From contig JACKQL020000019.1 in assembly GCA_018296165.2 (NCBI GenBank), forward strand, positions 1 through 64,000: DNA of 64,000 nt, read 5' to 3'. This document shows positions 56,110 through 64,000 of this stretch, piece by piece. The position numbers were made by a program, and so were the translations under genes. Under the pieces are notes generated by a model. The model saw nothing but the letters and a program-made list of their open reading frames with translations, made no database searches and was not told the origin of the DNA. Source of the stretch: Termitomyces sp. T153 (lineage: Eukaryota > Basidiomycota > Agaricomycetes > Agaricales > Lyophyllaceae). Position 1 is the first letter of the stretch; each line of letters starts with the position of its first letter.

Positions 56110-56160
56110 CTTGGAGCTGTGTTTGGAGTCATTGTCCTGTTGACAGTAGCAGGCACTCTC

Positions 56161-56721
56161 TGTCACAACCTACTCCTGGATCTCTGGACCTCTCCCCCTT
56201 CAATCCCACTCCTCCAGAGCACCCACCAATGACCCCTTGACCTGCCCCAACCTTTATTCACCCACAGTGCCCACTTTGGCTAACTCTGACACTTCTCTGG
56301 CAAACTCTGACAGCCTCCTAGCAAACCACAACACATCCTCTATGGGCCCCATCACTTCGCCTTCTCTTTTCAAGCCCCCAGGCTCCTCTGACATTCCTCC
56401 AACCCTGGTACACATCACTGACTTGTCCCCTTGACCCACCTGATCAATCTGGGACTTCCCAACAACTATGAGGTGGACCACATTATCATCAGTTCCCATC
56501 AGAATATTACTGGGGCCCACTATCCAATCAGAAGCAAGACCTGTCAGCCCTGCGCAGCTCTGACAAACCCCACTATTGCACCCTTAGTCCCTGGGGGAAC
56601 TCCAGTAGTCAGTATATAAGACATAGAGTAGTATCCCTTACTCTAGTCCTGAGATTACCTGAAGTTACTTGTTTCTTGTTATGTTTCATCTCTGTTTCTG
56701 CCTCTAGTTTTGTGTCTTGTC
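56161..56721 (+). repeat. Truncated LTR, opposite orientation
   Basis: It starts TGTCACAACC, the reverse complement of the end of LTR 56722-57769, and runs until LTR 56722 begins. Only about half of the length remains. Confidence 0.65.
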
Positions 56722-57769
56722 TGTCAGGTTCCACTGACCATGAGGGCTCAGCTTAACTGGGTGAGCCCTTACTAGGCAGGCACAATGTCCTGTGCTTATA
56801 ACCTAGCATTCTGGAGAAGTCCAGACTTCAGATACTTGCAAGGAGAAGCTAGGGGGAGTGGTCCAAGCAAGTGCAGGATGGTCTGGAGAAGTCTAAGACC
56901 AGGTATAATAAGTATTAAGCTTGGGAGAGTGTCAGGTACAAGTCTATAGGCAAATGTATAGAATGTGGGGCAAGTGGAGGCTACACAGTTGATGGGAATG
57001 GAGCCAGAGTTTGATGGGGGATCAATTAAGGGTGATAGGTTCTGGGGCCAAGTGTAGAGTGAGGTCTAGAGTTAACATTAACTTATGAATATTTGAGGGT
57101 CATAACATATGTGTGGAGTTTGTAATGATGTTAGAGTTGAAAGGAACTTAGGAACAATAAAGGAAACAGAGATGGACAAGACAAGATAGAGTCAAGACAA
57201 GACAGAACTGAAAAAAGAGATAAATTTGAGACTAGAGACAGAATAGAAAGAAGACTGGGAAACATAACAGGAAGGAAACATGAGACACAAGTAACTAAGT
57301 AAAGCAATATCAAGACTAAGGTAACAGATGCTACTCTATGCCTTATATACTCACTACTGGACCTCCTCCAGGGACTGAGGGTATGATAGTGGGGCTCATT
57401 GGAGCCATATGAGGTTGATGAGTGTTGGCTCTGATTAGGTGACAGGCCATGGTGATATTCTGATGGGAACTGATGAGAATGTGGTCTGCCCCACAGTTGT
57501 TGGAGAGTTCTGGAGTGGTCATGTAGGTTGTAGGGGCAAGCCAGTAATGTGTGCCTGGGTCAGGGAGATGTTGGAGGGGGCTAGAGACTTGAAGAAAGAA
57601 GAGGAAGTGATGTGGCCTGCAGGGAACATGTTAGAGTTTGCTAGGGAAGCATCAGAGTTAGCCAGGGCAGGTACCATAGGCAGGCAAGGGTTGGGGTGAA
57701 TCTGGAAGAACTTCAGGGAAGCAGGCAGCTTGGGGAAGAGGGTCAGAGGTTTAGGAATGGGTTGTGACA
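56722..57769 (-). repeat. LTR (1,048 bp), same family, with adjacent internal remnant
   Basis: TGTCAGGTTCC to GGGTTGTGACA. The following TCACCTTCCCTT, read on the minus strand, is a purine tract, so it is a 3' LTR. The flanking 5-mers do not match (TTGTC, TCACC), in line with a missing 5' LTR. Confidence 0.7.
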
Positions 57770-58093
57770 TCACCTTCCCTTCAGCATTGAGACTCTCAAG
57801 GTGCAGGGCATGAGTCAGGGATTGGTAGAGTATGAGAATCAAAATTGGAGCAATATTGACCAATCCACAGTGAGTGGTGGCAATATGGAGAACAGCAAGG
57901 CTGCAAGAAGATTGACCATATGTATTGTAGTTGTCAGTATGTTGATTTTATTCTTAGACAGTGCTGACTCCTTTGGCAAAATTGTTCATGGTAGTAGCAG
58001 GCCCATCTGGAGGTCCTTCTCAAGTTTTGGAGTCATCAGTGTGACCAGCCCCAGCTCCTCTAATGCATTCCTCCAGGCCTAGTCTGGGGCTGG
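57770..58093. other. Internal remnant next to the LTR
   Basis: CpG-poor; no domain recognised. Confidence 0.35.
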
Positions 58094-58842
58094 TGATAAG
58101 ACCCATTTGTTGCTGAGCACTATTTTCAGCATTTCTGATTAGACAGCAGCTGATTATATTGACATGGCACAAGTCACAACACCCAGCACATGAAGCTTAG
58201 CCCCAAGGTCTGGAACAACATAGCCTTTGCATGGGATTTTAGCAATCACAAGACTTATCAATCATGAGCTGTATCATATGAAGTCTGGACTTTGGGTCTA
58301 GAATGACAAGGCTGAGACCTTTCTTAGCAATGATTGCTAGTGACTTTCCTGGCAACAACACTGCCTTTCCTCTAAAAATGGACATATTGATAATCATGTA
58401 ATTTCTTACTTATTATTTTTCTTGTCAAGCTTACAAACATACTTGAACAGCATTTACACTTCAGGTATTGACATTGGACATGCTCTTTTTTTTGCAATTT
58501 ATTACCTTTACACATCAAATTGACCTTGCTTACTTTTTACTTGGTTACCAGATTGATACCTTGTATGTATCATAAATACTTTGGCAGACACTGTCACTGG
58601 AAGTAATTACTATCTTCTTTCTTATACTATACTTATGAACAGTATAAATACTGCCTGTACTTAGAGACCACATACAACAAACAGAGTATCATTCCTCTCT
58701 CTCTCTAAGCTTGCCAGCTTAAGATTTCATTTTGCTCTTTTGCTCACTATTGACAATGACTTAGCAATAGTCCTGCCAACCTTGACCTTGACTTAGTGTG
58801 GTACAAACTGTGGGTGCCCTTAGCATTTATTTTGACTTAGCA
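58094..58842. mobile_element. Repeat beginning TGATAAGACCC (probable solo LTR), copy 2
   Basis: It aligns with 28517-29304. It starts TGATAAGACCC and ends GACTTAGCA, LTR-like ends, but the flanks GCTGG and ATGCT do not form a target duplication. Confidence 0.6.
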
Positions 58843-60789
58843 ATGCTAGCAACTATAGCTAGCAACTAGTTTATGTCTGTCCCCCTTCCAGTCTCTTATT
58901 GTCACTCCCCCATTTCTCTTTCCAACTTTCCTTTTACTGCTTAGTTTGCTCTTTCTTAGCAACCCCTTTCATCTTTATCCATTTTCCCTTTCTTTATTTA
59001 GCAATCCTCCATTACCATCTAGTGACTTAGGCTAGCTATAGCAACTAGTATCACTTCTCACTTCATACACCATTCTCTCTTGTTCTTTGGGATGGTTACT
59101 GACTCACCCTCTTTATTGACTTCCTACTACCAGCTAACCTATCTAATGACTAGTGTTAGGTCCTCTTTTTAGGTTTTCTGCATGGCACTAGGCAGCATAG
59201 GAGCACATTATCAGGGATGGTCCAGGTTGTTCTGGAGGAGCAGAGGTTTCCTCAAGTGGGGGTGACACCAGAAGTGTTTGTGGGGGTGCTTGGGTGGGCA
59301 TGGGGTCCCCTGACTTTGGAGTGGTATCAGAATGAAGCTCCAGTAAGCTGTTGACATGTTCCATTTGCATCCTATACTAACCATTCTCTAGTGCACCCTC
59401 TGTGCCTGATGGGGAGAGTTGTGTGAGTTTGATGGGCCAACTGCAGGGTCCCACCAAGATTTGTTGGTCTGCCGTTTATATCATTCAAGGCATAAGAAGT
59501 GTTTGATTTTGTTGTTTTTTGTGGTGTATGACCTGCATTACTGCAGAGCAAGGATGGGAGTTGAGTTGGGTTCAAGGGCAATTGGAGAAGGAAGGTGAGG
59601 GCACTAGAGAGTGGTACAGACCATCCAATGGGGAAGGTATGGCCTCCACAGGGTGGGCAGAGGGAGGGAGCCATGGTAGCATGTGATAAGGAGAAGAGGA
59701 GGGCCTCCCCATTGCTGGAGGCTGGGCCCAGCAAGAGATCATGGAGTGAGGTGTTGATGGCAGGCCCTCTGAGGTTGCAGATGTATTTTCCTGGCTTAGG
59801 AGCATTAGTGGACCAGTCCATGGGGTTGCTAGGGTCAATCTCCAAGACCCTTCTGCATCACCAAGTGGAGAGGTTGCAGAGGTTGCTGGCAACCTATGAG
59901 AAGTAGGCCTGAAAGGTTGGAGGGGGGAGCAAAAAGCAATGCAGAGGGAGCAGGATGCAGTATGGAGAAATAGGAATGTGGTGTGGTGGGAGCTAGAGGT
60001 TGCTACACCACAGAACAATTGTTAGAGGTGCAGGGGCTGTAGAAGCAGCTGGAACAGGGAGAGATGTGGGCAGAGCAAGAGGTGGGAGTGAGGCAGGGCA
60101 CCCCTAAGGCTGTTGTGCCCCTTGCATCACTGAAGGCTGTGTGGAGGCAAGAGGAGTGGCTTGCCAATGAGGCAGCCTCAGAGCAGAGAGGGATAATGCA
60201 TGAGTTCCTTCTTTTTTCTGCTCTGATTCTACTGATGTGAGCTTGTAGACTGAATCTGTAAGCACAGAATTCTCCTTGATAGGGCTACCACTGCTTTTGC
60301 ATCAATTCAGGATGGGCTGGCACAGATGCCTGGACATTATCTGGCAGAGTTGGAGCAGGGTGTGGGCTGGATGGGGAGGCTGCTTGCAGGGCACAGGCAG
60401 AGGAATGTGGTAGAGCCTGTATCATAGTGGGAGTTGGCAACAGATGTGGAGGAGCCCCTTCTGAGTTACTTAGAGATGCTAATGATGGTTGTGACCTGGA
60501 TAGAGGTACTTGGTGGGGAGGGGGAGGGTAGCACAGGTGGTTTTGGAGGAGGAGGAAGAATAGGGGATCCCAGACTTTACTTTCTTGTTGGTCTAGTATT
60601 GTCCCATCATGTTCCATTCTGTACTATAATAGTTTTGCATATTCAATCTGTTTTGGGCTTCTGGTGGGAATAATTAAGTTTTTAGATTGTGTGAGAGAAT
60701 AAGTAAGTAGAAACATGCAGGGGTTATTTGTGGAAGTTGAATCCCTAATGAATCCAGAGGTAGGGTTATGTCCACTAATGCCATCTGTG
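58843..60789. other. CpG-poor stretch, open frames without recognisable domains
   Basis: The longest frame is 59372-59845 minus (157 codons, MEIDPSNPMDWSTNAPKPGK...). It has no motif I can name. Pro-rich frames at 60285-60617 minus are low complexity. Probably the tail and 3' LTR side of the gypsy element to the right. Confidence 0.35.
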
Positions 60790-62690
60790 TCAACTAGTTC
60801 TGGGGGTCCTAGGGCTTGGTAGGGTGCCATTGATGGAAGTTCCAGAGCTCAGTGGGGGCTCTGGAGAGGTTTATGCAAAGTTCCTAAGTATTGTCTTTGA
60901 ATCTCTAGCCTTTCCATCATACCAGCTAGTAGGGTCAACCATGGATAAGATGAGAGTCAAGGATGTGGTTGACTTCATAGTGATATTTGTCCTTGACTTT
61001 GATGGGGGGCAGTTGGCTGGGGCATTGTCTGGAGAAAGAGTTCAGAGCATCCTTTTTGAGGAGGTGGATATGACAGACATGGTGGAGGCCCTTTAGCCCT
61101 GGAGGTAGGTTGAGCTTGTATGTGTGAGTTGAGACCTTCTAGAGGATCTTAAAGGGGCCAAGTTGCTTGTGGTCAAGCTTGATGGAGAGGCTCCAGGTCT
61201 TGAGGTTGTGTTGATTGAGCCATACCAGAGTTCTGGGGGACTAGTTGAGGGTGGGGTCACATCAAGTATCAGTGTGCTTGGAATATGCTTGATTGGTGGT
61301 GTTGATCTCATTCTAGAGGAATTGGTAGAGGGACTGAAGGTCTTTAGCAACTTTTGGGCAATGTAGGAGGGAATATCCTTGAGGAATAAGGGATTGTAGC
61401 CCACAACTACCTGCATGATGTCTGTTGTATTATGTCCTGGCCTGCCTCCAAACTGGCCTAGTGGGAGTAGGTGGTGCTTCTTGGCTAAGTATGAGAGGTC
61501 TGCTGCAACAATTATTGAGAAAAGCTTCTTAGTCATATTCAACAGACCTATCAGCTGATAGGCTTTTGCCACATTGTATGAAGGCTGGTTTGGTTTATTC
61601 AAAACTAGTGTTGTCAATTCCAACCAGGATTTGTGGTACATGCCAAGTTCTAGCACAGCTCTAGAAATATAGTACAGGTAGTCTAGAAGAGTGTCAGTGC
61701 ATTGTTTCAGCACTATGTTTGGGATCCCATCAGGATCTGGTGCTTTATACAGCTGAAGTTGCCCAATCACTGCTTTAATGTGCTGGCAGTTGAAGAAGTG
61801 TGTGTCTAGCAGGGGCCACAGATATACAGATGCTGGAATAGATGGGGACATGGGGGGCACAGGAAAAAAGCACTCAGCTAGATCTTTGGCTTTTTGAGCA
61901 TTGGTCATGGCCCATGATGCAGCATCTGTATCCCTCCTCAAATTCAAAACATGGTCAGAGAACAAGTCTGTGGGCTCTCATACCACATAATTGTTTGCCA
62001 TATATATTTGCCAGGCATTGATATTCTCCAGCTAGTTCTTCCTGTGCTCATCTTTGACCTGCTTGATCTGCTCTGCCATAAGGACATTGAGGTGTGCTGC
62101 TTTGTGTAGTGCTGGGTGGTCAGTAACATCACAAAATTTGTACACTAGGTTGTTTGCCTTGCTCCTGGCTTTTTTGAGAGCCATCAGCTCATTGTTCCAC
62201 CAGCACTTTGTGTGTTGGCAAGGCTTTTTACTGGGGACTATATCTTCATCTGCTATGACCTCCTGTATTGCTGCTGTCAGCAGTGAGACATTAGTGTTGA
62301 ACAATGCTTCAGTCTGGATATGCATTAGCAGGGGCATAGCATTCAGCTTCTCCTTTAGAGAGGCATTAAATCTATCCCAGTCCACTGCACAGAAGTCTTT
62401 AGTGGGGGGTTGTTGGCATAAAAGGGGGAAACTCTGGTGGTGGAGTGAGCCATGTTATTGTAAGTAAACTCAGCAAGGGGGAGTTCTGTGTGCCAGTCAT
62501 TCTATAAATAGTTGATATAGAGGTAGAGGTACTGTTCCAACATCTGGTTTACTCATTCTGTTTGCCTATCAGTTTCCAGATGATAGGCAGGCAATAGGTT
62601 GGTCTTGATTTTGAGAGCCTTGCATAACAACTGCCAAAAGCAGGAGACAAACTGTAACAGAGCAGCCATTGCTGCCTTAGTATCTTAGTA
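60790..62690 (-). pseudogene. Ty3/gypsy integrase and chromodomain, split by a LINE fragment (copy 3)
   Basis: From right to left: integrase core end reading ETDRQTE, MLEQYLYLYINY, LPLAEFTYNNMAHSTTRVSP (62,690-62,410), then after the LINE fragment GYNPLFLKDIPSYIAQKLL (61,400-61,330), NQHNLKTW and LDHKQLGPFKILE (about 61,180), then chromodomain-like EVNHILDSHLI and FHQWHPTKP (61,000-60,800). Several stops. RT and protease lie beyond 62,690 or are lost. Confidence 0.75.
61405..62408 (-). pseudogene. Non-LTR (LINE) reverse-transcriptase fragment
   Basis: Minus strand: KCWWNNELMALKKARSKANN (about 62,190), then the RT start YKAPDPDGIPNIVLKQC (about 61,750), TTLVLNKPNQPSYNVAKAYQ (about 61,580), and GQFGGRPGHNTTDIMQVV (about 61,430), where it stops abruptly and gypsy integrase resumes. 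This covers RT motifs 0 to 2; the catalytic FADD box is not included. It is truncated at both ends, so it is not a simple 5'-truncated LINE insertion. Confidence 0.8.
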
Positions 62691-64000
62691 GTAATAGGTA
62701 TTTATATATTATATTATATTATATGGTAGTGTCACCTGATGCTACTCATAAATACTCATTCTGTAATTATGTAAGGCAGTGCCTTACTTAATACTTTGTA
62801 GATTAGAACCTATCAACTAGTTTTGACTTATGAGGTGTGAATTGTAAGCTGCATAACCCATAACAACATTACATTTTTTTAAGTCAAACAAGCAAGTACT
62901 TGTTTGTGGAGTGAGAAGCCAAACTTCCAAAAGAGAAGTTCACTGCTATAGATTACAATCAGAATTAATGTTCATCTTTTGCAATGGGCACAGTGCTAAT
63001 CATGGAAAATTAGGTGGTCAGGCCTAGGTTCAAACTAGGGTTTGATGGAACAGTGCAAGCTGTTCCACATGAACCAGTGGATATTGCCACATCACACCAT
63101 GGTATGTGAAGGGAGAGTAGAGTAATGCCAGGAGAACTGCCAGCAGTTACTCTTGTTCAACCATTGTTGGAGGTCAAATGACCTCCATGATGGAGGGCAC
63201 TTGAGTGCTCTCTGCTCAAATATACCCAACAGTTCAACTGGAGGGTGCAGTGGGGACAGCAAGCAAGGGGAAGACCCCCTTGTATGTGTCTACTATCCTG
63301 CAAGTGGAAGGACTGAGATCCTTCCCAGAGGCCATGGAAGGTCTTAATGACTCCTCAATGGTGATTACACCACTGAAGAGTGAGGAAGACCCTCTTTACT
63401 GAGCCTGCAGCCCTGTATGCTCATGCACAGGATCTATGCTGGGTTCATGCACAGTGGGTTCCTCTGCATTCATTGAGACAATTCCAGAGAATGTTGGAGA
63501 CACCTTGGATACTAACAGTGAAGTGAATCCAGATGACATCCTCCATAGAAGAGTGTTGGTTTTCTGACAAGATCAGGTTGAAGTTCCAAAGACCTCAACT
63601 CAGCAATGCTTAGCTGCTTGAGTAGCTAAGCATATTGCCATTTAGTGGTCACTGGATGAGGGTATTATCCCAACTGACCCTGTCAAGTTCATGGAACTTT
63701 ATATGCTATTTCTGGCACAGGAGGTAGCAGATTACCTTATTGTGGCTCCTGACCTAGCTTCTACAGAAGCTGGGTCAGTAATTGCAATCAAGCAACCTAT
63801 AGTGCACAGAAGAATGATTGAGTCAATGCATAGAGTAGAGTGTTGACCTGGTAAGACAGAATCACATTGCAGCAATTCTACAATGGTGACCTCAAGGACT
63901 TTGGGCAGTTCTACATAGATGACCAAGAAGTGGTGTTCCAGGAGAATGCTGCTTACAATTTATGGCCAGAGGATTATGTTCTACTAGAATATACCAGGCC
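62691..64000. other. CpG-poor right edge, no recognised gene
   Basis: 62,691-63,100 is AT-rich with a short ATATT repeat near 62,705-62,722. From 63,150 to 64,000 the plus strand shows gag-like text without clear motifs (frames 63153-63347, 63205-63402). Confidence 0.35.

Larger units (their letters stand above)
54534..56160 (-). mobile_element. Tc1/mariner element, truncated and split by a solo LTR
   Basis: The left end is TA (54532-54533) then CAGTGGCTCAAAAAACTGTC. The minus-strand transposase tail reads IQAVIKANGGHTKY before the stop (about 54,762). Moving right, WPAQSSDLNHIEHL carries the third-catalytic-residue region, and after the LTR at 55036-56109 the text CQQDNDSKHSSK (56,110-56,150) gives the second catalytic region. 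The 5' half of the transposase is missing because another LTR starts at 56,161. The frame holds several stops. Confidence 0.85.

Noticed and set aside
61093..61965. The 290-codon minus-strand frame as one protein
   Set aside because: It starts as LINE RT and runs on into gypsy DNA in an unrelated frame after about 61,405; the tail is not gypsy coding frame.
1..64000. CRISPR arrays, bacterial operons, rRNA
   Set aside because: No regularly spaced repeats with unique spacers, no Shine-Dalgarno-spaced operons and no rRNA motifs; the DNA is fungal nuclear.

Overview
The window looks like an Agaricomycete (mushroom-forming basidiomycete) nuclear chromosome. The evidence is a fruit-body lectin gene, genes with 48-60 bp GT-AG introns, an intron-containing tRNA-His pair, basidiomycete F-box, HNH and MSS51-C-type genes, and a dense load of Tnp2/CACTA, Ty3/gypsy chromovirus, Ty1/copia, LINE and Tc1 elements. 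I cannot place the species; a Boletales or other mycorrhizal genome is only a guess.

Layout. 1-1,030: Q-rich, CpG-poor transposon-like ORF. 1,100-5,760: CpG-rich host DNA with an F-box-like gene (4,718-5,545) and two broken partial copies upstream. 5,856-22,534: a 16.7-kb Tnp2/CACTA-type DNA transposon with CACTG/CAGTG ends, 100-bp terminal inverted repeats and a CTA target duplication. It carries a coiled-coil gene, two other accessory genes, a broken RING finger, a WD40-like gene and a transposase split by a solo LTR. Just inside its right end sits a 1,707-bp inverted copy of its left end that includes 80 bp of left flanking DNA. 22,535-31,440: nested, decayed chromoviral gypsy elements on the minus strand. 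31,870-34,990: a CpG-rich island with an APH-like kinase gene and a conserved two-exon gene. 34,992-39,871: a full-length 4,880-bp Ty1/copia element with a GTATA target duplication. 39,872-42,508: gypsy and copia fragments. 42,938-47,639: three host genes (HNH-domain, MSS51-C-type, TPT-type sugar-phosphate transporter). 48,319-48,980: two tRNA-His(GTG) genes. 50,362-52,570: a fruit-body lectin gene and a duplicated, damaged copy. 53,000-64,000: a CpG-poor graveyard with Tc1, gypsy, LINE and nested LTRs.

The most informative signal is base-level. CpG-rich gene islands alternate sharply with CpG-depleted repeat blocks, and aligned repeat copies differ mainly by CpG to TpG/CpA changes (11 of 13 differences between the two copia LTRs). 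This suggests methylation-linked deamination or a RIP-like process. Within the copia element depletion is one-sided: the left LTR keeps its CpGs and the right LTR has lost most of them. Mutations of this kind also explain at least one dead reverse-transcriptase active site (YLDD to YLDN).

All calls come from reading the sequence; no database search was run.
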